A stretch of 64,000 nucleotides of DNA from Anaerolineales bacterium UBA3499 (GTDB taxonomy: Bacteria > Chloroflexota > Anaerolineae > Anaerolineales > UBA11657): assembly GCA_002377585.1 (NCBI GenBank), contig DFQC01000025.1, positions 62,001 to 126,000 on the forward strand. Direction: 5' to 3'. A model generated the notes under the pieces. That model was not told the origin of the DNA and ran no database searches. It saw nothing but the letters and a program-made list of their open reading frames with translations. Both the position numbers and the translations under genes were made by a program. The first letter of the stretch is position 1; each line of letters opens with the position of its first letter. Of the stretch, positions 7,648-16,697 are shown in pieces.

Positions 7648-9372
7648 CTAGATAGTGTTCTTGTTAGCTTTCTGTATACGAGCCCAACTATCGCGCAAAG
7701 TCACCGTACGGTTCAATACCAAATGTTCAGCATTAGAATCTTCAATGTCCAAGGTAAAATAACCCTGTCGCTCTAACTGAAATCGAGTTCCAGGATCGAT
7801 ACTAGCTATACCAGGCTCCAATTTACATCCATATATAGTCTCCAGTGATGCGGGATTCAAAATTTGATCTAAATCTTCCGCAGGTACTGAAGTAGGATCC
7901 TCAACGGTAAACAACCTGTCATACAAACGCACCTCGGCGTCTACGGCATGAGCAGCAGAAACCCAATGCAATGTTGCTTTTACTTTACGTCCATCTGAGG
8001 CAGAACCCCCACGAGTGTCAGGATCATACGTGCACCTAATCTCCTCTATCTCACCAGTTTCATAATTGCGTATCACTGACTCACATTTGATGTAATAAGC
8101 ATATCTTAGACGCACTTCTCGACCAGGAGCCAAGCGATAAAATTTCTTAGGCGGATCTTCAAGAAAATCATCGCGTTCTATATAAAGTACTCGTGAAAAC
8201 GGTACTCTGCGAGTACCCATGCCAGAATCCTCTGGATTGTTTATTGCCTCAATTTGCTCGACTTGATCTTCAGGATAATTTACTATGACTACTCTTATAG
8301 GTCTAAGCACACCCATTGCTCTCTGTACAGTTTTGTTAAGGTGTTGTCTCAGAGTATGCTCTAACAATGCAAAATCAACTGTGGTGTTACGTTTAGCTAC
8401 TCCTATCTTTTCACAAAATTCTCGCAGCGCCTCAGGAGTATATCCACGTCTTCGCATTCCTGATATCGTTGGCATACGTGGATCATCCCATCCACTTACA
8501 TGACCACCTTCCACAAGAGATGCTAGCTTACGCTTGCTCAGTATAGTGTAATTCAAGTTCAGTCTAGCAAATTCTATTTGACGAGGATGATCCACATCAA
8601 GCTCATCAAGAAACCAATCATACAAGGGTCGATTATTTTCAAACTCCAAGGTACAAATAGAATGAGTCACACCTTCAATTGAGTCACATTGCCCATGTGC
8701 AAAATCATACATCGGATAGATACACCATTTGTTTCCAGTACGATGATGAGTCATATGCAATATGCGGTACATTACTGGATCCCTTAAATTGATGTTGCTA
8801 CTACTCATATCGATTTTCGCTCGCAGAACATGACTCCCGTCTTTAAATTCCCCTCTGCGCATTCTCTCAAACAAATCTATGTTTTCCTCAACAGAACGAT
8901 CACGATAAGGACTATCGCGACCCGGCTCCTTAAGTGTGCCTCGATGATCACGAATATCTTCGGCGCTTAAACTATCAACATACGCTTTGCCAGAATGTAT
9001 CAACTGCACCGCGAACTCATATAACTCAGCAAAGTAGTCTGAGGCACAATGAAAATTATCGCCCCAATCAAATCCAAGCCAATTTACGTCTTCTATTATT
9101 GATTGTACAAATTCGGACTCTTCTTTAGCAGGATTGGTGTCGTCCAATCGCAAACTACACAAACCTTTATGTTCAGCTGCAATGCCAAAATTCAAGCAAA
9201 TAGACTTAACATGCCCTATATGTAAATATCCATTTGGCTCAGGAGGAAAACGGGTTTGCACCCTACCACCAAACTTGCCCTCTGCCACATCTTTAGATAC
9301 TATCAGGGATACAAAATTATTTTGTGATTCCTCATTCGTACTACTTATGACACTATTGTTTTTAGGTTCCAT
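7648..9372 (-). CDS. glnS: Glutaminyl-tRNA synthetase
   Basis: A 574-residue class I synthetase using the ATG at 9372; a GTG eight codons upstream is less likely because AAGGTGG sits just before the ATG. Signatures are RFPPEPNGYLHIGH (HIGH motif), RLDDTNP, CIYPMYDFAHGQCDSIEGVTHS and the variant KMSKS loop ILSKRKL. The C-terminal beta-barrel anticodon-binding domains are present (about 345-560). It charges tRNA-Gln directly, which makes the GatCAB transamidation route dispensable for Gln. It is the last gene of a minus-strand run from mreB. Confidence 0.96.
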   Translation of the reverse strand: MEPKNNSVISSTNEESQNNFVSLIVSKDVAEGKFGGRVQTRFPPEPNGYLHIGHVKSICLNFGIAAEHKGLCSLRLDDTNPAKEESEFVQSIIEDVNWLGFDWGDNFHCASDYFAELYEFAVQLIHSGKAYVDSLSAEDIRDHRGTLKEPGRDSPYRDRSVEENIDLFERMRRGEFKDGSHVLRAKIDMSSSNINLRDPVMYRILHMTHHRTGNKWCIYPMYDFAHGQCDSIEGVTHSICTLEFENNRPLYDWFLDELDVDHPRQIEFARLNLNYTILSKRKLASLVEGGHVSGWDDPRMPTISGMRRRGYTPEALREFCEKIGVAKRNTTVDFALLEHTLRQHLNKTVQRAMGVLRPIRVVIVNYPEDQVEQIEAINNPEDSGMGTRRVPFSRVLYIERDDFLEDPPKKFYRLAPGREVRLRYAYYIKCESVIRNYETGEIEEIRCTYDPDTRGGSASDGRKVKATLHWVSAAHAVDAEVRLYDRLFTVEDPTSVPAEDLDQILNPASLETIYGCKLEPGIASIDPGTRFQLERQGYFTLDIEDSNAEHLVLNRTVTLRDSWARIQKANKNTI

Positions 9373-9419
9373 TACCACCTTATATATCCATAACACATAA
9401 AAATATCTCTATCCTAATC

Positions 9420-9956
9420 TCAATTATTTTGCGACCTAATACTTAGACGTGCACTTTTACGCTTCTCCCCGTCAGCCATAAGTTCCTTTTGTTGCTCGTT
9501 CTCACAAACTAATCGAGGAACCAAAGTTGGCACCCCTTTCTTGTCTAGAGCTACATACACAAAAAACGCTGAGTTTGTTGCCACCACGTCCCCAGTAAGA
9601 GGATTTTCCGCATCTGCTTTTACTAATACTTCGATCGACGAACGTCCTACCCAACTTAATTTAGCATTCAAATGCAGCAAAGCCCCAACTTCTACTGGCT
9701 CATTAAATGTCATAGATTCTACAAATACAGTAACTGTATGTCTGCCAGCATGGCGCATAGCAGCTAGGCTTCCAGCCTCATCGGCGAGCTTCATTATCAC
9801 TCCCCCATGTACATTGCCTAACGGATTAGCATGCTCAGGCAGCATCAACTGTGCTAAATGAACAGCAGATTCAGAAGGTGTTTTACCTACATCTTTAATA
9901 TTGTTTAGCATATTAATATGACCATTGGATATACAGTCTACTAGATTCATCCACAA
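9420..9956 (-). CDS. Acyl-CoA thioesterase, hotdog fold (YciA/ACOT type)
   Basis: A 178-residue single hotdog domain. ANPLGNVHGGVIMKLADEAG is the substrate/CoA signature of YciA-type acyl-CoA hydrolases, followed by HTVTVFVESMTFNEPVEVGA. It hydrolyses acyl-CoA to free acid and CoA in the cytosol; chain preference cannot be told. The start shown overlaps the end of the preceding glycosyltransferase gene by 10 bp; inner ATGs at 9950 and 9911 are possible. The C-terminal tail is basic (GEKRKSARLSIR). Confidence 0.87.
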   Translation of the reverse strand: MWMNLVDCISNGHINMLNNIKDVGKTPSESAVHLAQLMLPEHANPLGNVHGGVIMKLADEAGSLAAMRHAGRHTVTVFVESMTFNEPVEVGALLHLNAKLSWVGRSSIEVLVKADAENPLTGDVVATNSAFFVYVALDKKGVPTLVPRLVCENEQQKELMADGEKRKSARLSIRSQNN

Positions 9957-11086
9957 TCAGCCAAGTCCTTATAAACTCCTAACAAAGCTGCTGCAGAGGT
10001 CTGCCAACTAAATTGCTCGGCTCGCTTAAGCCCTTTGTCTCGGAAACTCTGTCTAAGATCTACATTTTCCGCCAATTTCAACATCGCATCTGCCATATCC
10101 TCTACATTACCAGGGTCAATCAACAAAGCGGCGTCTCCCGTCACTTCAGGCAAGCTGGAAACACTAGATGCAAGCACAGGTACGCCACAAGCCATAGCTT
10201 CTAATACTGGCAAACCAAATCCTTCGTACAAAGAAGGAAAAGCCATAATATCGGCAGCTGAATATAAAGATGCTAGATCAGCATCTGCAACAAAACCAGG
10301 AAATAAAACGCGTTTTTGCAATCCGCAAGATTCTACTAATTCATATACTTCGTCATAGCTCCAACCTTTACCACCAGCTAATACAAGATTATATTCAGAA
10401 TTACCAAGCGCAATCTCAAACGCTTTGATTAAAGTCAAATGATTTTTTCGAGGCTGCAAAGTTCCCACTGATAACACAAATGGTTCTTCGCGCAACTTAT
10501 AACGTTTGCGCACCTGCTTCAACTTTGCTGGATTAACTATAGGACGGAAATCAGATGATACGCCAGGATAGAGCACTGTTATTTTTTCTTCGGGTGTCAA
10601 ATATAATTCCATAAGATCATCTTTGGTGGATTGTGAATCCGCCAAAACATGTGTGGCAATCTGTACGGAGCGTTCAACGGCAATTTCCAAATATCGTCGC
10701 AAACCCGGAGAAGCAGATTCCGGATCTCGCAAGAATGACAAATCATGCACAGTAAGCAACTTAGGTACACCTTGCAATGTAGGAGGCAAAGTGAAATCAG
10801 GAGAATGATATATATCAATTAGACCAGTGACAAGTTCTACGGGTACAGGTAAACGCATTCGTTGCCAAATTCGCGCAAGCCAAATGTCATGCAAAGGTAA
10901 ATGACGTATACGAAAATTGTCTGGTAAAGACAACATACCTCGAGCCGCTTTGTATTGGCTAGCATAGAAAAGACTATATTGATTCATTGAATCAACTGCA
11001 GCCAATGCATTTACCATCTCTCGAACGTAACGTCCTATACCACCACTCTGTCGTACAGCAGCAGTGATTTCTAAGCCAATTCTCAC
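9947..11086 (-). CDS. Glycosyltransferase family 4
   Basis: A 379-residue GT-B fold enzyme starting at GTG. The N-terminal domain has the glycine-rich SGGIGRYVREMV; the C-terminal nucleotide-sugar domain has SVGTLQPRKNHLTLIKAF, LVLAGGKGW, ADIMAFPSLYEGFGLPVLEAMA (the EX7E motif) and ACGVPVLASSVSSLPEV. It transfers a sugar, probably mannose or similar, to a growing glycan at the inner membrane face. It is adjacent to GtrA and an O-antigen-ligase-like protein, so surface polysaccharide assembly is the likely role; donor and acceptor are unknown. Confidence 0.93.
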   Translation of the reverse strand: MRIGLEITAAVRQSGGIGRYVREMVNALAAVDSMNQYSLFYASQYKAARGMLSLPDNFRIRHLPLHDIWLARIWQRMRLPVPVELVTGLIDIYHSPDFTLPPTLQGVPKLLTVHDLSFLRDPESASPGLRRYLEIAVERSVQIATHVLADSQSTKDDLMELYLTPEEKITVLYPGVSSDFRPIVNPAKLKQVRKRYKLREEPFVLSVGTLQPRKNHLTLIKAFEIALGNSEYNLVLAGGKGWSYDEVYELVESCGLQKRVLFPGFVADADLASLYSAADIMAFPSLYEGFGLPVLEAMACGVPVLASSVSSLPEVTGDAALLIDPGNVEDMADAMLKLAENVDLRQSFRDKGLKRAEQFSWQTSAAALLGVYKDLADCG

Positions 11087-11095
11087 GGTTGCACT

Positions 11096-11560
11096 TTATT
11101 CAACATCACCATAGGTCCAATAACGATTTGCGAAAAAATTCCAGAACAGTACCACAGCTACCGCCGCCACTTGACCTACATTTGTACCCAAAATCAATCC
11201 GGCTTGGACTCCATAAGAATTCTGGAATGTTGGGATTATTGCAGAACTAACTGAGCCAAATATCAAAAGATTCAATGCAAGGCCAATCAAATTAACAACT
11301 GTAAACTGAACCGCTTGTAATCTAACACTTTTAGATCGTGATTCAGGATAGATCCAGTAGCGATTCCAAAAAAAGTTACTGGTCAAGGCAAGAGTAAAGG
11401 ATATAGTTTTTGCCACAAGACGCAGTAAACCTGTAGTCATTCCTAGATAACCTATCATGATATTTAATGCGCCTGTGTCAATAACAAATCCTATAGCACC
11501 TACAATACTAAATTTTATAAAACGGCGCGCTTCACTATTATTAAATCTTGTAAACTTCAT
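11096..11560 (-). CDS. GtrA family membrane protein
   Basis: A 154-residue protein with four hydrophobic helices. The first helix begins RRFIKFSIVGAIGFVIDTG, the GtrA signature, and the end is WNFFANRYWTY, also typical. GtrA-like proteins are thought to take part in moving undecaprenyl-linked sugars across the membrane. AGGAAG precedes the ATG. It lies 10 nt from the downstream glycosyltransferase and 39 nt from the upstream ligase-like gene in an apparent operon. Confidence 0.9.
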   Translation of the reverse strand: MKFTRFNNSEARRFIKFSIVGAIGFVIDTGALNIMIGYLGMTTGLLRLVAKTISFTLALTSNFFWNRYWIYPESRSKSVRLQAVQFTVVNLIGLALNLLIFGSVSSAIIPTFQNSYGVQAGLILGTNVGQVAAVAVVLFWNFFANRYWTYGDVE

Positions 11561-11599
11561 AAATATTTCTTCCTAAAAAATAACATCCTCGGTAGGCAT

Positions 11600-13066
11600 C
11601 TATGCCAACAAATTCTTATTACTTACTCTAGTGTTGACCACAGACAATACACCCAACAAACCACCTAAACACAAATGTGTATTGTTCACAAAGAGATTAT
11701 CTACAAAATTATGTACTCCAAGATGCGTCCATGCGCCCAATAATCCAAGCGTAATCCCTCTATTCCAATTAGTACTTCCTCTCAAGACTATGATTGTTTT
11801 GAAAAATACGTACCCCCAAAACAATATATAGGCGCTCAGACCAATCACTCCGGTTTCTGCTGCGACGTTCAAGTACACGTTATGAGCATGCCCAAGAGGA
11901 CTTTCCCAATTCACCAACCTATATTTAGGATAGACAACCTGGTAGTTTCCCATACCTACTCCTAGCCAGGGATGTGCTTCAACCATTTTACCTGCCGCTT
12001 GCCAGTGTGCAGCTCTTTCAATAACGGAAAAATTTGCCTCATTAATGGAAACACGACGAACATCTTGAATAATCGTATATTCCAATATTGAATTTATTCT
12101 ATTTTCAAGATGGTCAGGTACAACCCCTAGAAAAACAGCTGTAGTACCTATAGTAATAGTAACAATCACCAAAATGATTCCAATGAGTAGTCTATGTGGC
12201 AAGAAAAACAACATCACAACAAATGCTACAATTGAACCAATCCATGCACCACGAGAATAGGACGCTATTAATGCACATATTATCGAAAGAGTCACCATCA
12301 AAGTGATTGCAACTAGTGTTCTATCAAAAAATTTAGTCTGTTTTGAATTCCTATTCTGTATTAAAGCCAAGAGTACACCTACCGCGATCGGCCACAAAAT
12401 CCCCATAAAACCCCCAAATGGGTTTGGCTGCTCAAAAGTACCATACGCCCTAAAAAATCCTGATGCCAATTCGAAAGAACCGGGTCCATCACCCCGTATT
12501 GCAAATTGCCATAGTCCAATTAATGCCTGAAGAAAACCAGAAGCCAACACAAATCCTATAACCCACTTTTCCTTGTCTTGATTTACACAATAATTAAACA
12601 CTATCACGGCTACCATAAGTAATTGAATCCATTTAATGAGTTCTGTAAGACCCTGATATATGTTTGTGGCATCCCACAAAGATAACAAACCTATACACAG
12701 ATAGATAGTCATAAATTTTGTGATCGCTGGAAATCTAATGTTGATATTTCTATTAAGTGCAATATGTACAAGCCAAGTAAAAACAAATAGTGCAAACAAT
12801 GTCTGACCAGGATACACAGATAAATCGGGCCAAACAACTGCAACCAACGCACGTAAAGGACCAATAATAATTGCTAAACCAAGGGCAATAATCGGCTCAA
12901 TCAACGACACAATAATTGCAATCACACTGGCAATTATTATGATTCCCAAGACAGTAGGTACAATTCCCAGAGCTATAGCTAGCAAGCTACCCGCTAACAA
13001 TAGGCCTATTAGATTTTTGTGTACATATAAGATTGATGGTTTCACAAATGTTTGGAATCCAACCAC
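11600..13066 (-). CDS. O-antigen ligase/polymerase-like membrane protein
   Basis: A 488-residue polytopic membrane protein with about twelve helices and a GTG start. The Wzy_C/WaaL signature is visible: SYSRGAWIG in a transmembrane segment, a large external loop with ERAAHWQAAGKMVEAHPWLGVGMGNY, and LGHAHNVYLNVAAETG, where the His is the usual conserved residue. Members join or polymerise polysaccharide units outside the inner membrane. The start lies 10 nt after the mreB stop. It may be a ligase or a polymerase; sequence alone does not tell. Confidence 0.88.
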   Translation of the reverse strand: MVGFQTFVKPSILYVHKNLIGLLLAGSLLAIALGIVPTVLGIIIIASVIAIIVSLIEPIIALGLAIIIGPLRALVAVVWPDLSVYPGQTLFALFVFTWLVHIALNRNINIRFPAITKFMTIYLCIGLLSLWDATNIYQGLTELIKWIQLLMVAVIVFNYCVNQDKEKWVIGFVLASGFLQALIGLWQFAIRGDGPGSFELASGFFRAYGTFEQPNPFGGFMGILWPIAVGVLLALIQNRNSKQTKFFDRTLVAITLMVTLSIICALIASYSRGAWIGSIVAFVVMLFFLPHRLLIGIILVIVTITIGTTAVFLGVVPDHLENRINSILEYTIIQDVRRVSINEANFSVIERAAHWQAAGKMVEAHPWLGVGMGNYQVVYPKYRLVNWESPLGHAHNVYLNVAAETGVIGLSAYILFWGYVFFKTIIVLRGSTNWNRGITLGLLGAWTHLGVHNFVDNLFVNNTHLCLGGLLGVLSVVNTRVSNKNLLA

Positions 13067-13075
13067 TTAAGACTA

Positions 13076-14143
13076 TCAACTATGTTGAGTACTGCCACGC
13101 TCCAGACCCACCAAGAACCGTGCTAGATTATCAAGATCATCCAAGATATATCCAGCGCCGCGGGCCACACATGTTAGTGGGTCTTCAGCCACCCAGCATT
13201 CCATGTTAATTTCACCTTGCATCCTTTCCGACAAACCTTGAAGTTGGGAAACTCCACCAGCCAAACAAACTCCTGTTTCCATTAAGTCAGCAATTATCTC
13301 TGGAGGAGTTTCATCAATTGCCTCCTTTACTAAATTAACAAGAGTACGTGTAGACTCCGCTAGAGCACCTCTGATCTCTATAGACGATACCTCTACAGAA
13401 TCAGGAAGACCAGTCACAAGGTTTCGGCCCCTAAGAACCGCTACTCTTTCTTCTGGCAAAGAATGAGCAGACCCCACATCTATTTTTACTCTTTCAGCCA
13501 TTCGTTCGCCAATAGCTAAGTTATATTTTGTACGGGCATATTGTATGATGTCTTCATCCATCTCATCACCAGCAACTCGCAGGGAACGACTAAGTACTAC
13601 ACCACCCATCGAAAATACAGCAATCTCAGTAGTTCCTCCACCAATATCTAGAACCATCGAACCACGAGCCTCGCCAATCGGCAATCCAGCACCTATAGCA
13701 GCTGCCATCGGTTCCTCTATTAAATAGGCATCTCGAGCACCAGCTGCTAAAGTAGCATCATAAACAGCACGTTTCTCAACTTCTGTTACACCACTTGGTA
13801 TACCCACCACTACACGAGGACGCGGAATAGGCACATAGCTTTGCTCATGTGCCTTATCAATAAAATAGCGAAGCATCGCTTCCGTAATTTCAAATTCAGA
13901 AATTACGCCATCACGGAGAGGACGCACTGCCATAATATTTGTAGGCGTACGCCCAACAAGTTCTTTAGCCTCCGAACCTATAGCAAGAGGACGACGCGTC
14001 TTTTTGTCGACTGCCACCCAGGATGGCTCATTTATTACTATACCTTTCCCACGCACATATACGAGTGTATTAGCTGTACCTAGGTCAATACCAATATCCA
14101 GGGAAAACAGGCCTAGAAACCAATTTAATGGACTAAATGCCAA
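13076..14143 (-). CDS. mreB: Rod shape-determining protein MreB
   Basis: A 355-residue bacterial actin. Visible are IDLGTANTLVYVRGKGIVINEP (split here into phosphate loop 1), the RVVVGIPSGVTEVEKRAV region, the second phosphate loop LDIGGGTTEIAV and the adenosine motif CLAGGVSQL. It forms membrane-associated filaments that guide lateral-wall synthesis. The start is TTG (14141-14143 complement), with AGGAG about 9 nt upstream. It is physically separated from mreCD (left end of the window) and heads the polysaccharide genes. Confidence 0.95.
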   Translation of the reverse strand: MAFSPLNWFLGLFSLDIGIDLGTANTLVYVRGKGIVINEPSWVAVDKKTRRPLAIGSEAKELVGRTPTNIMAVRPLRDGVISEFEITEAMLRYFIDKAHEQSYVPIPRPRVVVGIPSGVTEVEKRAVYDATLAAGARDAYLIEEPMAAAIGAGLPIGEARGSMVLDIGGGTTEIAVFSMGGVVLSRSLRVAGDEMDEDIIQYARTKYNLAIGERMAERVKIDVGSAHSLPEERVAVLRGRNLVTGLPDSVEVSSIEIRGALAESTRTLVNLVKEAIDETPPEIIADLMETGVCLAGGVSQLQGLSERMQGEINMECWVAEDPLTCVARGAGYILDDLDNLARFLVGLERGSTQHS

Positions 14144-14185
14144 TAGATTTGTCTCCTAATTGTCCTATGAGTTCTACGAAGCGCG

Positions 14186-14194
14186 ATTATACCA
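14186..14194 (-). promoter_or_regulatory. Extended -10 promoter for mreB
   Basis: On the minus strand TGG-TATAAT forms an extended -10 element about 43 nt before the mreB TTG. There is no good -35 box. It is divergent from the tilS promoter 36 nt away. Confidence 0.5.
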
Positions 14195-14229
14195 CGCAGA
14201 AGGTATCCTAATATGCTAGTAAACACACA

Positions 14230-14238
14230 TGCTATAAT
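14230..14238 (+). promoter_or_regulatory. Extended -10 promoter for tilS, apparently leaderless
   Basis: TGC-TATAAT ends 7 nt before the ATG at 14246, so transcription should begin at or one base before the start codon. There is no Shine-Dalgarno. The upstream in-frame ATG at 14213 lies before this promoter and is not used if the promoter is real. Confidence 0.55.
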
Positions 14239-14245
14239 TTCACAA

Positions 14246-15733
14246 ATGGATCTTTTTGACATATTACAAAAATTTAGCGAGAAAATATGTCCTGATTTGT
14301 GGAATGATGGGCTAGTAATTGGAGTTTCTGGTGGGCCAGATAGCCTTGCACTATTACACATACTTAGCAGATTTGATACACTACCACCACAAACGATAGT
14401 AGCCCATTTAGACCATGAATTACGTAACAGTTCATCAAAAGATGGGCAATTTGTTACTCAAATTGCCCAAGATTGGGGATTTCATGTAGTTGTTGACAAT
14501 CAAAACATCAAAAAATTAGCATCAAAGCACAAATTGTCCTTAGAAGATGCGGGTAGAAAAGCTCGCTATACACTCTTCAAAAGAATCGCAGACACGCACA
14601 ACATTAAATTAATTCTAGTAGGGCACAATGCTGACGATCAAGTAGAAACCATACTTATGAATTTTGTGCGCGGATCTGGTCTTTCTGGTTTAAGTGGTAT
14701 GAGCCCCATCACACCAATTTTTCCCAGCATGCTAACAATTGCAACTTATGAGAATTCTGACATATTCATAGGACGCCCATTGCTTTCCGTATCACGTCAA
14801 GATATACAAGAATACTGCAGAGATAACAATCTCAGCCCTCTTCAAGACCCAAGCAATAATGACAAAAGATACTTGCGCAACCGTATACGTCATGAAATCA
14901 TTCCAGTATTAAAAGACATAAACCCTAACATCAATCAAACTACTGGTCATATTTCCACCATCTTACAAAACGATCAGCTAGTCTTACAACAAGCCAACAA
15001 GAGTGCTTGGAATAACATTGTTACATATTTTGATGACCAGAAGATCGTTATGAACCGTGCAATGTTCGGTCAAGCTCTTGCAGGTACACAGCTAGCAATA
15101 TTAAGATTAGCAATAAAACATCTTAGACCCAAATTACGCAACATAGATTTCAATCCAATTTCATATGCAGCAAAATTTTCAAAAGTAGGAGATGTGCGTC
15201 AAGAGTGTTCTTTGCCGGGTAATCTCGTTATGAAGATTGATTATCAAGATCTTTTAATTGTTGAAGCAGGTATGGAGACAGAGTGTCTTACCGACTTACC
15301 ATTTCTTGCTAATGGAGAAACCATTACAATCGATGCTCCAGGTTCAATAGCACTGGAGTCATGCGGCTGGAAAATCTTAGTGGATTTTCCAGAAAAGATA
15401 CACTGGAAATCAGTCTACAACAATGCAGATCGCTGGAAGGCATATATTGACTGTGACACATTAGAGCACCAGACGCTACAACTCCGATCGCGTAGACCTG
15501 GAGATAAATTCCAACCACTTGGTATGCATGGGAAAAGCCAATCTCTGGCACATTACATGACTAATGCTAGGATTCCTTATGAATTACGCAATCGCATACC
15601 TTTGCTGGTAAGTGGCGAACGAATAATATGGATTGCTGGATGGAGGTTGGACCAACGTGCATGCATAAGCCAAAATACCCAAAATATAATGCGTGTGCGG
15701 ATGGATTGCTCACAATCATTAGCTAATAGATGA
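14246..15733 (+). CDS. tilS: tRNA(Ile)-lysidine synthetase
   Basis: A 495-residue protein from the ATG at 14246. The N-terminal PP-loop ATPase has SGGPDS (residues 28-33), LDHELR, HNADDQVETILMNFVRGSG and RPLLSVSRQDI; a substrate-binding middle and C-terminal TilS domain follow (RSRRPGDKFQPLGM, then RIIWIAGWRLDQR). It converts C34 of the CAU tRNA-Ile to lysidine, which is essential for decoding AUA. The start was chosen because an extended -10 box lies directly before it. Its last 4 bp overlap tupA. Confidence 0.93.
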   Translation: MDLFDILQKFSEKICPDLWNDGLVIGVSGGPDSLALLHILSRFDTLPPQTIVAHLDHELRNSSSKDGQFVTQIAQDWGFHVVVDNQNIKKLASKHKLSLEDAGRKARYTLFKRIADTHNIKLILVGHNADDQVETILMNFVRGSGLSGLSGMSPITPIFPSMLTIATYENSDIFIGRPLLSVSRQDIQEYCRDNNLSPLQDPSNNDKRYLRNRIRHEIIPVLKDINPNINQTTGHISTILQNDQLVLQQANKSAWNNIVTYFDDQKIVMNRAMFGQALAGTQLAILRLAIKHLRPKLRNIDFNPISYAAKFSKVGDVRQECSLPGNLVMKIDYQDLLIVEAGMETECLTDLPFLANGETITIDAPGSIALESCGWKILVDFPEKIHWKSVYNNADRWKAYIDCDTLEHQTLQLRSRRPGDKFQPLGMHGKSQSLAHYMTNARIPYELRNRIPLLVSGERIIWIAGWRLDQRACISQNTQNIMRVRMDCSQSLANR

Positions 15734-16593
15734 CTAGTACCAGATCCATGTCAGTATTTACAACTTATTTGTTAATATTGGCAATTCTAACTGCGGGATG
15801 CAGCAGTAGCAACAATTTCAATTCTACCCTGCGTCTCGCAACTACTACTAGTACCGAAAATTCAGGTTTGTTGGAGTACATATTACCTGCATTCGAAAAA
15901 GAGTTAGATGTGTCTGTAGAGGTCATAGCAGTGGGAACAGGTCAGGCCATTGCTCTAGGAAAATCAGGAGATGCAGACGCACTTCTGGTTCATGCCCCAG
16001 ACGTAGAAATTCAATTTATAGCTGAAGGTCATGGTACAGAAAGACGAAATGTTATGTACAACGATTTTGTCATCGTAGGACCTAAACACGATCCTGCTTC
16101 CATAAATGAAATGAGCAATGCAGCGGAAGCCATGATAAAAATCTTTGTATCTAATGAGCCATGGGCATCACGCGGTGATGAGTCAGGCACCCACATGAAG
16201 GAAAAAGATTTGTGGTCGATAACAGGAATAGAGCCGCTTGCTTCTGACGATTGGTATTTTGCTCTAGGTCAGGGTATGGGTGCTACTTTACAATATGCAA
16301 ACGAAACGGATTCTTACACATTGTCAGATCGTGCCACCTATCTAACACAATCAGATATGCTTCCTTTTCTTGACATATTGATTGGCGGAAAAAACATCTC
16401 CAACAATCCGGACCCTAATCTATACAATCCTTATAGCATTATTCCAGTCAATCCATCAAAAAGCATTTTAGTGAACCACAAATTGGCCATACAATTTTCC
16501 GATTGGTTACTGAGTGACGAGACACAGAACCGTATCGCTAAATTTAGACTATCCGAACTAGGTCAACCGATATTTTATCCATTTGTGAGATAA
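15730..16593 (+). CDS. tupA: Tungstate ABC transporter, substrate-binding lipoprotein
   Basis: A 287-residue lipoprotein with a signal peptide ending in LTAGC (lipobox) and the TupA signature LATTTSTENSGLLEYILPAF, GTGQAIALGKSGDADALLVHAP, NDFVIVGP and SRGDESGTH. The TTSTxNSG and SRGDxSG loops bind the oxyanion. It captures tungstate (possibly molybdate) outside the membrane. It overlaps tilS by 4 bp, suggesting co-transcription, and is followed by the matching permease and ATPase. Confidence 0.92.
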   Translation: MTSTRSMSVFTTYLLILAILTAGCSSSNNFNSTLRLATTTSTENSGLLEYILPAFEKELDVSVEVIAVGTGQAIALGKSGDADALLVHAPDVEIQFIAEGHGTERRNVMYNDFVIVGPKHDPASINEMSNAAEAMIKIFVSNEPWASRGDESGTHMKEKDLWSITGIEPLASDDWYFALGQGMGATLQYANETDSYTLSDRATYLTQSDMLPFLDILIGGKNISNNPDPNLYNPYSIIPVNPSKSILVNHKLAIQFSDWLLSDETQNRIAKFRLSELGQPIFYPFVR

Positions 16594-16697
16594 TTTCGTA
16601 CGCTACTGAATAAATATGACAGTTGCATGCAAGTAATCAAGGTATTTGAACAATAGTATTTGAAATATAACATAGTTGGCAATTCTATTTTAATACA

